A DNA stretch of 64,000 nt from Clostridiales bacterium (GTDB taxonomy: Bacteria; Bacillota; Clostridia; Christensenellales; CAG-138). Below the pieces are notes generated by a model. The model did no database searches, was not told the origin of the DNA, and saw nothing but the letters and a program-made list of their open reading frames with translations. Positions 8,696-17,246 of the stretch are shown in pieces. A program made the position numbers and the translations under genes. The stretch covers positions 62,001 through 126,000 of the forward strand of contig DXWI01000004.1 of assembly GCA_019416935.1 (NCBI GenBank). The letters run 5' to 3'. How positions within the stretch are numbered: the stretch's first letter is position 1; the number at the start of each line of letters is the position of its first letter.

Positions 8696-9627
8696 GTTGT
8701 GAAAAGCTCCTTAGCTTCGTCCGATTGTCCATTCCATCCCAGTTTTTGCAGTGCGGAAACAAAGTATACGGGGAGCGGCGCGAAAAACGTCATCTGCTCA
8801 CCGGTCGTGGGATGGCGCAGTTGCAGGCGGTATCCATGCAGCGCCTGCCCGTCCAGTCCAAGCTGCCGCTTGGAGCAGCCGTATACCGCATCCCCCGCGA
8901 CCGGATGGTGTATATAGGCCATATGGACGCGGATCTGGTGCGTTCGCCCGGTTTCCAGCCGCACGCGCAGCAGCGTATGGGTGGTGAAGCGATGCAGTAC
9001 AGACCAGTGCGTCACCGCGTTGCGCCCGTTTGCGATAACCGCCATGCGCTTTCGATCCGTCGGATGGCGGCCGATGTTCGCATCCACCGTGCCTTCGTCC
9101 TCCCGCAGATTCCCATCCACCAACGCAATGTAGCTTCTTCCGGCCTCATGCGTTTTGAACTGATCGGTCAGCGACTGATGTGCCGCATCGTTTTTTGCGA
9201 CAACCAGAAGGCCGGACGTCATGCGGTCAATGCGGTGTACAATGCCCGGTCGCAGCGCGCCGCCGATGCTGGAAAGGCTGCCGAAATGATACAGAAGGCC
9301 GTTGACAAGCGTGCCGGAAGGATGTCCCGGCGCAGGATGCACCACCAGCCCCTGCGGTTTGTTGATGACGCAGACGTCCGCATCCTCATACACGATATCC
9401 AGCCGCATCTCTTCCGGTACGGCATCGATTTCTGCCGGTTCGGGGTAACGAATCTGTACGCTGTCGCCTGCGGCCAGCACATGGTTGGGCTTGACCCGGG
9501 CGCCGTTGACAAGCACATCGCCGTCGCGGATCAGGCGCTGCAACTGGCTGCGCGAGAGATCAACCGTGTCCGCCAGATACCGATCGATGCGCTCCGCTGC
9601 TGCCGCCAGCAGGGTTTCCTCATTCAT
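8692..9627 (-). CDS. rluD: RluD-type 23S rRNA pseudouridine synthase
   Basis: 311 residues. An N-terminal S4 RNA-binding domain (about 14-75, LSRSQLQRLIRDGDVLVNG) precedes the catalytic domain with HRIDRMTSGLLVVAKN (catalytic Asp about residue 132). The C-terminal RTHQIRVHMAYIHHPVAGD matches the RluA/C/D family. The gene next to lspA is usually this enzyme (Bacillus ylyB). Start and lspA stop overlap by 8 nt (ATGAATGA), with GAGG about 9 nt upstream. The exact target uridines (1911/1915/1917 in E. coli RluD) are inferred from family. Confidence 0.92.
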   Translation of the reverse strand: MNEETLLAAAAERIDRYLADTVDLSRSQLQRLIRDGDVLVNGARVKPNHVLAAGDSVQIRYPEPAEIDAVPEEMRLDIVYEDADVCVINKPQGLVVHPAPGHPSGTLVNGLLYHFGSLSSIGGALRPGIVHRIDRMTSGLLVVAKNDAAHQSLTDQFKTHEAGRSYIALVDGNLREDEGTVDANIGRHPTDRKRMAVIANGRNAVTHWSVLHRFTTHTLLRVRLETGRTHQIRVHMAYIHHPVAGDAVYGCSKRQLGLDGQALHGYRLQLRHPTTGEQMTFFAPLPVYFVSALQKLGWNGQSDEAKELFTT

Positions 9628-10129
9628 CGGTATGCGCCTCGCTGCCGGTCTGCCGCTTTTCCGGTTCCAATGCGTTGAAAATGGATTTCTCCTTCACAAA
9701 CAGTGTATCCACCAGAAGGAGCGCAGCGCCGATGGTGATAGCGCAGTCCGCAACGTTGAACACCGGAAAGCGGATCAGGCAAAAATCGAACATATCGCGC
9801 ACATACGACAGTATGGCCCGGTCGATCAGGTTGCCGCAGGCGCCTGCTATCAGCAGCGCGATGCAGATGCGGCCCAACGTACCGATGTGTGCGCGTTTTT
9901 TTACCAGCAGCAGCACTAGCAACACGCAGAAAATCGGCGTAAGCGCCAAAAACAGCCACTGTTTCCCTGCCAGAATCCCCCACGCGGCGCCGGTGTTATG
10001 GACGTTTGACAGCTGAAAAACGCCGTCGATCAGCGGAACGGACGTTCCGAACGGTATGAACAGCTCGGTCAAATATTTGGCTACCTGATCCACGATCAGA
10101 ATGGAAACAATCAAAAGCAGTTCCAGCAC
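9620..10129 (-). CDS. lspA: Lipoprotein signal peptidase (signal peptidase II)
   Basis: Integral membrane aspartyl protease that removes signal peptides from prolipoproteins. It has four predicted helices and the family motifs NTGAAWG, GNLIDR (first catalytic Asp) and FNVADCAI (second catalytic Asp). A GTG start at 10129 is chosen because GAGGAG lies 8 nt upstream; the frame is open further but without a ribosome site. 169 residues is normal. Two lipoproteins (M23 and DUF885) are encoded just downstream and would be its substrates. Confidence 0.95.
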   Translation of the reverse strand: MLELLLIVSILIVDQVAKYLTELFIPFGTSVPLIDGVFQLSNVHNTGAAWGILAGKQWLFLALTPIFCVLLVLLLVKKRAHIGTLGRICIALLIAGACGNLIDRAILSYVRDMFDFCLIRFPVFNVADCAITIGAALLLVDTLFVKEKSIFNALEPEKRQTGSEAHTDE

Positions 10130-10165
10130 AGCGCATACTCCTCGCTCCAAATTAAAAAAAGTATA

Positions 10166-10780
10166 TCATGCTTCATCCGGCGATTCAATCAAACCATCTG
10201 TGAACAAATCCGGATACAGCGTCCGATATGCCTCCAGAGCGGTCTGAACCTTCTCAACATAGCACTCCGTTTCCGGGTACGGGATGGCGGTCAGGATACC
10301 GTTCTGCGAGTAGGCGGGGTCGTCGAGCCACTTTTCCACGCTGCCATGACCGGCGTTATAGGCGGCAATGATATGCGGCAGTTCTCCTTCAAACCGGTCG
10401 GTTAAAAAGCGCAGAAACCAACAGCCAAACCGCACGCTGCATGCAGGGTCGTAGAGCATCTGCTCGTTGTATACCTCATCCAGCCCCAGCTTATGCGCAA
10501 TCCACGTTCCGGTGTCCGGCATGATCTGCATCAGGCCGATCGCGCCGACAGAGCTGACGGCATCGCTTTTGAAGCTGCTCTCACAGCGCATGATGGCCAG
10601 AACCAGATAGGGATCGAGCGCATACTCGGCTGCGCAGGTCTGAATCTCCTCCGTATAGGCGACCGGGTATTCCCGCTCCATTTTCCGCCGTTCCCCCCGC
10701 TCAATCAGAAAAAAAGCAGCGTATGCCGCGACCACAAGCACAAGCAAGGCAATGACAATGAATATCCGTTTCTTCTTCAT
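10166..10780 (-). CDS. Membrane-anchored lytic transglycosylase (SLT domain)
   Basis: 204 residues with an N-terminal transmembrane anchor (about 4-24) and an SLT/goose-lysozyme-like domain. The catalytic glutamate is in AIMRCESSFKS (about residue 70), followed by GAIGLMQIMPDTG and the AAYNAG-type segment HIIAAYNAGHGSV. It cleaves glycan strands between MurNAc and GlcNAc. The start at 10780 overlaps the coaE stop by 4 nt (ATGA), with GGGAG 7 nt upstream. The coaE-slt order is common in Clostridia. Confidence 0.92.
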   Translation of the reverse strand: MKKKRIFIVIALLVLVVAAYAAFFLIERGERRKMEREYPVAYTEEIQTCAAEYALDPYLVLAIMRCESSFKSDAVSSVGAIGLMQIMPDTGTWIAHKLGLDEVYNEQMLYDPACSVRFGCWFLRFLTDRFEGELPHIIAAYNAGHGSVEKWLDDPAYSQNGILTAIPYPETECYVEKVQTALEAYRTLYPDLFTDGLIESPDEA

Positions 10781-11391
10781 ACAAGGCTCCCGCAAAGCCG
10801 CGCATAGAGCGCATCCACCTGGCGATACAGCGCTTCGAGATCCCCGCTGTTGTCGATCACAAAGTCCGCACGCCGCACCTTTTCCGACTGCGGCATCTGC
10901 GCGCGCACGCGGGCCATGGCCTGTGCTTCCGTACAGCAATCGCGCTTGCAGACGCGCTGCATCCGCACCCGATCCTCCGCCGCTACCACAATGGTACCGT
11001 GCATCATCTGTTCCCAACCGCTTTCAAACAGCAACGGCACATCAAAAACGACCGGCCGGCAAGCATCCCTCTCAGCCGATGCCAGCCGCAGCATTTCCGT
11101 TTGAACGGCGGGATGGATGAACTGGTTGAGCTGCTGCCGCAGCGCGTCATCCGAAAAAACGATCGCCGCCACGCGCTTTCTGTCAATCGTGCCGTCCGCT
11201 TTCAAAATATCGGAGCCAAACAGCTCTATCGCCGCTTCATAGCAGCATCCGCCGCGCTCGAGCGCACTGCGGGAGATGGCGTCGGCATCGAGAACGAGCG
11301 CGCCAAGCTGCCGGAAACGTTCGGAAACCGTCGACTTTCCGGCTCCGATGCTCCCGGTCAGGCCAAAATAATTTTTCCGTACCATATTCAT
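10777..11391 (-). CDS. coaE: Dephospho-CoA kinase
   Basis: Last step of coenzyme A synthesis, phosphorylating the ribose 3'-OH of dephospho-CoA. Walker A GSIGAGKST (about residue 13), then LDADAISR, and the lid-region motif CCTEAQAMARVRAQ. 204 residues matches the family. Start overlaps the polA stop by 4 nt (ATGA), implying coupled translation; the polA-coaE pair is conserved in many Firmicutes. Confidence 0.95.
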   Translation of the reverse strand: MNMVRKNYFGLTGSIGAGKSTVSERFRQLGALVLDADAISRSALERGGCCYEAAIELFGSDILKADGTIDRKRVAAIVFSDDALRQQLNQFIHPAVQTEMLRLASAERDACRPVVFDVPLLFESGWEQMMHGTIVVAAEDRVRMQRVCKRDCCTEAQAMARVRAQMPQSEKVRRADFVIDNSGDLEALYRQVDALYARLCGSLV

Positions 11392-13952
11392 TTGGTATCA
11401 AACCAACTGTGACCCGCACGCACATCCGCAATCAGCGGTACGCGCAGTGTGCAAACATGTTCCATACAATCCTGCACGAGCGACATCACCCGCTGCTGCT
11501 CCTCCTCCGGTGTGTCGAAAATCAATTCGTCATGTACCTGCAGGATCAGCCGCGCACCCAACTGCTCGCTGCGCAGCCCGTCCGCCGCATGCACCATCGC
11601 CAGCTTGATGATGTCCGCCGCGCTGCCCTGAATAGGCATGTTCATCGCCACCCGCTCGCCAAAGGAGCGCGTATTGTAATTGCTGCTCTTGAGCTCCGGC
11701 AGTGCGCGCCGCCGGCCGAACATGGTCACGGCATAGCCGCGCGCCTTCCCTTCCTCCACACAGCGCTCCATAAACGCGCGAATCCCGGGGTAGCGGTCAA
11801 GATAGCGCTTAATATACTCGCCCGCCCGTTTGACAGGGATGTTCAGGTTTTGCGAAAGGCCGAAATCGCTGATGCCATAGACAATGCCGAAATTGACCGC
11901 CTTTGCGGCGCTGCGCATCTCGCCGGTCACCTCTCCGGCCGGCACGCCGAACACCTCGCTCGCCGTGCGCCGGTGGATATCTTCGCCGCTGACAAACGAT
12001 GCAATCATGCCCGCATCCTCGCTCAGGTGGGCGAGCAGCCGCAGCTCAATCTGCGAATAATCGGCGCCGACGAGCACATTGCCGGGGCTGGCAACAAAGG
12101 CTTTTCTTATCTCCCGACCAAGCGGCGTGCGTACCGGGATATTCTGAAGGTTCGGCTCGATGCTGGAAATGCGGCCGGTGGCGGTCACGCACTGCTGAAA
12201 GCGCGTGCGCACCCGCCCGTCCTCGCCCGAGCGCGCATGGAGCAGGCCGTCGATAAACGTGCTCTTGAGCTTGGTCAAAAACCGGTACTCCTGCACCAGC
12301 GCCACAATTGGATGGTGCGCTTGCAGCCGGTCCAGCGTCTCGGCATCCGTGGAATAGCCGGACTTCGTCTTTCGCTGCGGCGGCAGGCCGAGACGTTCGA
12401 ACAGAATTGTGCCAAGCTGCTTCGGGGACAGTATGTTGAAGCGCTCGCCCGCCATGTCATAAATCTGGCCGGAGAGCGTTTCGGCACGCTCTTCAAACTG
12501 GCGTTGCATGCCAAGCAAACTCTGCTCGTCGACGGGGAACCCGACGCGCTCCATATCATACAGCACTTTGGAGAGCGGCATCTCCATGTCGTCATAAAGC
12601 GAGAGCAGTTCCTGCTGCCGCAGCGCATCGTACATGCGTTCCTTCAGCACAAACAGCTGCGCGGCCGTTGTCTCGCGCGTATGGAACGCCTGCTCCGCCA
12701 ACTGCTGAAGCGAGCCTGCCGGGCGGATCGCATTGAGCAGATAGTCGGCAATCATGGCGTCAAAACCGATGGAGGCGACGGAAACGCCATAGGCTGCCGC
12801 CTGATGGCGAAGCGATTTCCCGTCGAACACCAGCTTTTCCACATCGTTGTCTTCCAGCAGGCTGGAAAGCGCTGTCCAAATGCGCTCCGGCTGCAGCACC
12901 GCGTCAAACAGCGTTTCGCCCGCCGTGATCACATAGGATCGTTCCGGTGAAAAAGAAAAGGATAACTGTGCGTCCGCACAGATTGCAAGCGCCGTGGGGT
13001 TTGGCCGGTCCCGGAGAATGGACAGGAGTTTTTCCTCAGAGTCCACAAAAACTGTTTCCACGGGCTGCATGGCGATTGATATTTCCGGCTTTGCCGCATG
13101 TTCGGGCAGCTTTGCCAGCACCCCCCGCAGCTCCAGCGTGCGCAGTCGCTCTGCCGCCTCCGGCAGACGTTTCGCCGTAAAGCGGCACGCTTCTAGCTGC
13201 ATCTCTACCGGTGCGCCGGTATCGATCGTGCCGAGCCAGAAGCTCAAGCGCGCGGATTCTGCGTGCTCCCGCACCCTCTCGCCGAGCTTGCCCTTGATCT
13301 CGCCGGCGTTTTCCAGCACCGATTCCAAGGTGCCGTATGTGCCGAGCAGCTTGAATGCGGTTTTCTCACCCACGCCCGGAATGCCCGGAATATTGTCCGA
13401 CGAATCGCCCATCAGCCCCTTCAGGTCGCGCATTCGCTCCGGCGTCAGGCTGTATTGCTCCATCAGGAGCTCCGGGGTATACTCGACCGTCTCCGTCAGG
13501 CCGCGCTTTGTCAAAAGCACATGCGTCAAGGGAGAAACCAGCTGCAGCGCATCCCGGTCGCCCGTTACAAGCAGCGCGGCCATCCCCCGCTGCTCGGCGC
13601 GCTTGGCAAACGTGCCGAGAATATCATCCGCTTCATACCCGGGCTGTTCGCAAACCGCAATGCCCATCTCGCGAAGAAGCGTTTGGAGCATCGGAAACTG
13701 GCGGCGAAGATCCTCCGGCATTTCCTTTCGGCCCGCTTTATATTGATCAAAGCGTTTGTGGCGGAACGTGGGCTCATGCACGTCGAACGCGACGACCATA
13801 TGGGAGGGATCGGTGTCCGCCAGTTTGAGCAGCATCATCAAAAAGCCGTGCAGCGCTCCCGTCGGCGTACCATCGCGCGTCGTCATGTCCGGCAGCGCAT
13901 AATAGGCTCGGTACAGCAGGCTGTTTCCGTCAATCGCAATCAATCGTTCCAT
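11388..13952 (-). CDS. polA: DNA polymerase I
   Basis: 854 residues. N-terminal 5'-3' exonuclease domain (about 1-290; LLVTGDRDALQLV, GLMGDSSDNIPGIPGVGEKTA), a degenerate 3'-5' exonuclease-like domain (about 300-460), and a family A polymerase domain with motif A VGADYSQIELRLLAHL, motif B RSAAKAVNFGIVYG and motif C LQVHDELIF. The proofreading domain lacks the usual DTET acid pair (the equivalent stretch reads LAICADAQ), so it is probably inactive, as in Bacillus and Taq enzymes. The weak SD GAGGG is 8-9 nt before the ATG. It acts in repair and Okazaki-fragment processing. Confidence 0.97.
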   Translation of the reverse strand: MERLIAIDGNSLLYRAYYALPDMTTRDGTPTGALHGFLMMLLKLADTDPSHMVVAFDVHEPTFRHKRFDQYKAGRKEMPEDLRRQFPMLQTLLREMGIAVCEQPGYEADDILGTFAKRAEQRGMAALLVTGDRDALQLVSPLTHVLLTKRGLTETVEYTPELLMEQYSLTPERMRDLKGLMGDSSDNIPGIPGVGEKTAFKLLGTYGTLESVLENAGEIKGKLGERVREHAESARLSFWLGTIDTGAPVEMQLEACRFTAKRLPEAAERLRTLELRGVLAKLPEHAAKPEISIAMQPVETVFVDSEEKLLSILRDRPNPTALAICADAQLSFSFSPERSYVITAGETLFDAVLQPERIWTALSSLLEDNDVEKLVFDGKSLRHQAAAYGVSVASIGFDAMIADYLLNAIRPAGSLQQLAEQAFHTRETTAAQLFVLKERMYDALRQQELLSLYDDMEMPLSKVLYDMERVGFPVDEQSLLGMQRQFEERAETLSGQIYDMAGERFNILSPKQLGTILFERLGLPPQRKTKSGYSTDAETLDRLQAHHPIVALVQEYRFLTKLKSTFIDGLLHARSGEDGRVRTRFQQCVTATGRISSIEPNLQNIPVRTPLGREIRKAFVASPGNVLVGADYSQIELRLLAHLSEDAGMIASFVSGEDIHRRTASEVFGVPAGEVTGEMRSAAKAVNFGIVYGISDFGLSQNLNIPVKRAGEYIKRYLDRYPGIRAFMERCVEEGKARGYAVTMFGRRRALPELKSSNYNTRSFGERVAMNMPIQGSAADIIKLAMVHAADGLRSEQLGARLILQVHDELIFDTPEEEQQRVMSLVQDCMEHVCTLRVPLIADVRAGHSWFDTK

Positions 13953-13988
13953 TGGCTTTTACCCTCAATTTCGGAATGGTTTTTGTGC

Positions 13989-15119
13989 TCAGCGATGCTG
14001 CAATCTGCCGCCCGTCTGCAGCAGGCGAAAGATCTTGGCCGCGCTGTCGCGGAGCTGCTGCAGCGCTTCTTCAACGTTGGCCGGCGCGCTTTTTGCGCCC
14101 TCCAGCACCACGGCGGGAACGTTCTGCTCGGCGCAGCGTCTGATAATCTCCTCGACGGCACGTCCATGCGCGCCTTCCGCGCGTCCATCGCCGGTCACAA
14201 CGATGGATACATCGCTGATGCGCGCATCGAAGCCGGCGCGGTCCAGAAAAAAGGCAGCGCCCGACCCGCTGTCAATGATGCGGATCTGCACATCACCGAT
14301 CTTGGGGTGCAGCGGCAGACGAAACGGCTCCCGTTCATTGCAGGCAGCCGCGCCGTACAGGCCGATGATAAAGGAAGTATACCCAATATCGAGCGTTTCG
14401 CAGAGCAATTGCTGCGCATGGGCCTGGGATTCGCTCTCGATCACGATGGTGCGATCTGGCAGAATCCCGTATTGCGCATCCTGCTTGCTGCCTTCGGCAT
14501 CGATAACGGACGTCTGCACATATCGCCCGCCAAGCGCATGCAGCAGCGCATCGGTCGTTCCCCTGCCGCCATCCGCCAGCGGATAGGGAACGATCTGCGC
14601 GAGCGGAAAATAGGCGTATGCCACTCGCATCACGCAGCGAATGGCCTGCTCCGGCGTCAGAAGGCCGTAATACGCGTCCGGTGCAATCAGAAACACCGCC
14701 GGTTCCAACAGCGGGTCCAGCGGCTTGTTGTTGCCGTGAAAGCGCATGCAGCCAAAGGCGGTTTCCCCATACTGAACATTTCCGTCATCGCCAACCGTGC
14801 CCAAAAACTGGTATCCTTCGAGCTGTTCCAACCGGTTGTTCTGGAGAAACGGGCGATAGAACAGCAGGTAGGAGCAGATCAGCGGGTGGGAGGACAGGCG
14901 TGCATACAACGCGCGGCACCGGCCGAGCGACGCTTTTGAAAACACACAGATATAGCAGGACGTCTGGTATTCCTCCTGACGCACGCCGTAGAGCTCCATG
15001 CCGGAAACCTCCGCCGGTGAAAGGCAGGAAAACAGCAGATTCCATGCATCCGCCGGAGAAAACGCTTCCGCGTCCCGCAATGAAAAGCGCAATCCCAATG
15101 AAAATCGTTTGAACAACAC
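13989..15119 (-). CDS. Divergent glycerate-kinase-like protein, function unknown
   Basis: 376 residues. Residues ~1-140 match nothing I recognise. From FLIAPDAYYGLLTPEQAI onward the order of motifs follows glycerate kinase (PF02595): VPYPLADGGRGTTDALLHALGG, a YGILPDRTIVIES strand, then a shortened middle, then LDRAGFDARISDVSIVVTGDGRAEG near the end. The central IGGSATNDGG-type loop of true kinases is replaced by IIGLYGAAACN, so kinase activity is doubtful. GTG start with GAGGAGG 10 nt upstream. It lies 22 nt after the ABC-F gene and 36 nt before polA in the same string. Confidence 0.6.
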   Translation of the reverse strand: MLFKRFSLGLRFSLRDAEAFSPADAWNLLFSCLSPAEVSGMELYGVRQEEYQTSCYICVFSKASLGRCRALYARLSSHPLICSYLLFYRPFLQNNRLEQLEGYQFLGTVGDDGNVQYGETAFGCMRFHGNNKPLDPLLEPAVFLIAPDAYYGLLTPEQAIRCVMRVAYAYFPLAQIVPYPLADGGRGTTDALLHALGGRYVQTSVIDAEGSKQDAQYGILPDRTIVIESESQAHAQQLLCETLDIGYTSFIIGLYGAAACNEREPFRLPLHPKIGDVQIRIIDSGSGAAFFLDRAGFDARISDVSIVVTGDGRAEGAHGRAVEEIIRRCAEQNVPAVVLEGAKSAPANVEEALQQLRDSAAKIFRLLQTGGRLQHR

Positions 15120-15141
15120 GGTGGTTCAGCCTCCTCGGGCA

Positions 15142-17067
15142 CTATTCGTCCTCCTGTTCGAGCAGCAGTTGCAGGGCGTCGTCCGCCTGCTGCCAGTCCG
15201 CATAGAGCTGCTCAAGCGTTTTTTCGGCCTGCGCCGCTTCCTCCGCAATGCGCATGGCAGCCGTATAATCCGCCGCCACCTCCGGTGCCGCCAGCCGGTC
15301 GCGGTACTCCGCAAGCAGCGTCTCCTGCGCTGCGACGCGCTCCTCCGCGCGCTTGAGCGCGCCGCGCGACCGCTGGATGGCGCTGCGCAGTTCGCGCTTG
15401 AGCCGATAGGCGTTCGGCTGCTTCGCCTTCTCCGTTTGCGCCTCCTCCTGACGCTCTGCCGCCGACGTCTGCAGCGATGCGCTGTAGGCCGACCAGTCGC
15501 CGGAAAAACCGCTTAGGCCGTCCGGTGTGAGCACGAGAATCCGATCCGCAATGCGGTTGACAAAATATCGGTCGTGCGTCACGATCAGCATCGTTCCGTC
15601 GTAAGCCGAAAGCGCCCGCTCCAGCGCCTCGCGCGATGGAATGTCCAGATGGTTCGTCGGCTCGTCCAGCAGCAAAAGATTGCAGCCGGAGAGCATCAGC
15701 TTGAGCAGCTGGATGCGCGCCAATTCGCCGCCGGAAAGATCACCGATCCTCTTAAATACGTCGTCGCCGCGGAACAAAAACTGGCCAAGCGCCGAGCGAA
15801 GCTGCTGCTGGTCAAGCCGGGGAAACAGCATGGACGCCTGCTCCAGCACGGTATAGTCTGGCTGCAAGCCGCGCATGGACTGCTCATAGTACCCGATCTG
15901 CACGTTTGCGCCGAGCTGAAAGCTGCCTTCATCGGGTTCCTCTGCGCCGGTGAGAATGCGCAGCAGCGTCGTCTTGCCGCAGCCGTTTGCGCCGAGCAGA
16001 CAGACATGTTCCCCGCGCTGCAAATGGATGTTCGCATCTTCAAACAGCGTGCGCCGTCCGAAGGACTTTTTCAGTGCATGCACCAGCAGCACGTCGTTTC
16101 CGGCCGGCTCTACGGCATGAAACGAGAACCGGATGGAGGCCGGATCGACAGCGGGCTTGACCATCTCCTGCCGGATACGCGCAAGCTGCTTCTCCTTGGA
16201 TGCAATGGTCACATAGTTGCGCGCCTGATTCCAGCGGCGCTGCTGCTCGATGATGCCCTGAATGCGGCGCACCTCTCGCATTTGATTATAGTATTTTCGT
16301 TCCGCCGCCTCACGCGCATCGAGTTTGAGTTCAAGATGTCTCGAGTAGTTGCCTCGAGAGGAGAGTATGGCGCCGTTCTCCATTTCCATCGTTCGTGTGG
16401 TGACGCGATCGAGAAAATAACGGTCATGCGAGACGACCAGAAACGCGCCGCGATAGGAGAGCAAATACTCTTCCAGCCACTCGATCGCCGCGATATCAAG
16501 ATGGTTCGTCGGCTCATCGAGCAGAAGCAGGTTGGATTCGGAAAGCAGCACCCGTGCAAGCAGCGCCTTTCGCAGTTCTCCGCCGCTGAGCAAATCGGCC
16601 GGCTGTACGAGCGCCTGCTCCGAAAAACCAAGTCCCAGCAGAACCGCGCGCGTCCGGCTGCGGTAGGTGAGCCCGCCCCGCTGCTGATATTCCTCCTGCA
16701 TGCGGCACTGCCGGCGGATCAGCGCATCATCCGGTTGGCTCTCCAGCTTTTGGGAGATCTCGGTCAGCCGCCGCTCCATCTCCATCAGGGGCAAAAACTC
16801 CTGAAGCGTTTCTTCCAGCAGCGTGCGGCCCTGCCCATCCGGCTGACGCTGCATGAGCCACGTCATCCGGCATTCGGAAGCACGGTGCACCTGTCCCGCA
16901 TCCGCCTGCTCGTCGCCCATAAGAATGCGCAGCAGTGTGGATTTTCCGCAGCCGTTCACACCGACAAGCCCGATGTGGTCGCCCTGGGCGATTTCAAAGG
17001 AAATATCGGAGAACAGCGTTCGTTCCCCGAAGTGCTTTGCGATCTGTTGTACCTGTAACAATGCCAT
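15142..17067 (-). CDS. ABC-F family ATPase (ribosome-associated)
   Basis: 641 residues with two ATP-binding cassettes and no membrane segments. Walker A is GVNGCGKSTLL (about 36) and GANGCGKTTLL (about 360). The signatures are LSGGELRKALLA and LSGGELARIQLL, and both Walker B/H-loops read LLLLDEPTNHLDI. A basic inter-domain linker (about 235-300) and a C-terminal coiled coil rich in Ala/Glu/Arg (about 555-641) resemble the Uup/YdiF class. These proteins act on the ribosomal E site; antibiotic protection versus housekeeping cannot be decided from sequence. GGAGA precedes the ATG by about 9 nt. Confidence 0.93.
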   Translation of the reverse strand: MALLQVQQIAKHFGERTLFSDISFEIAQGDHIGLVGVNGCGKSTLLRILMGDEQADAGQVHRASECRMTWLMQRQPDGQGRTLLEETLQEFLPLMEMERRLTEISQKLESQPDDALIRRQCRMQEEYQQRGGLTYRSRTRAVLLGLGFSEQALVQPADLLSGGELRKALLARVLLSESNLLLLDEPTNHLDIAAIEWLEEYLLSYRGAFLVVSHDRYFLDRVTTRTMEMENGAILSSRGNYSRHLELKLDAREAAERKYYNQMREVRRIQGIIEQQRRWNQARNYVTIASKEKQLARIRQEMVKPAVDPASIRFSFHAVEPAGNDVLLVHALKKSFGRRTLFEDANIHLQRGEHVCLLGANGCGKTTLLRILTGAEEPDEGSFQLGANVQIGYYEQSMRGLQPDYTVLEQASMLFPRLDQQQLRSALGQFLFRGDDVFKRIGDLSGGELARIQLLKLMLSGCNLLLLDEPTNHLDIPSREALERALSAYDGTMLIVTHDRYFVNRIADRILVLTPDGLSGFSGDWSAYSASLQTSAAERQEEAQTEKAKQPNAYRLKRELRSAIQRSRGALKRAEERVAAQETLLAEYRDRLAAPEVAADYTAAMRIAEEAAQAEKTLEQLYADWQQADDALQLLLEQEDE

Positions 17068-17090
17068 GTATTTCTATCTCCGTGGCTATC

Positions 17091-17119
17091 ATTCTATCAC
17101 GACCATGTACAAATTGCAA
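17091..17119 (-). promoter_or_regulatory. Sigma-A promoter of the ABC-F/polA gene string
   Basis: TTGCAA at 17119-17114, 17-bp spacer, TAGAAT at 17096-17091, minus strand, about 24 nt before the ATG. No other promoter or terminator stands out from here to the DUF885 lipoprotein gene, so this may drive nine genes. Confidence 0.65.
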
Positions 17120-17246
17120 AACAAACGGCGTTCTGTGGTCTTTCCGACTCCGGGAATTCGCAGAATGTTCAAACTCAACACGTCCTTTCTCGTGTATACT
17201 GTTACCAGAAGTTTCGAAACCGTTACTGCAAACAGGAGGTGGAAAA

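Noticed and set aside
11409..14939. Long plus-strand frames opposite polA and the glycerate-kinase-like gene
   Set aside because: Shadow frames created by high GC at third positions; all motifs are on the minus strand.
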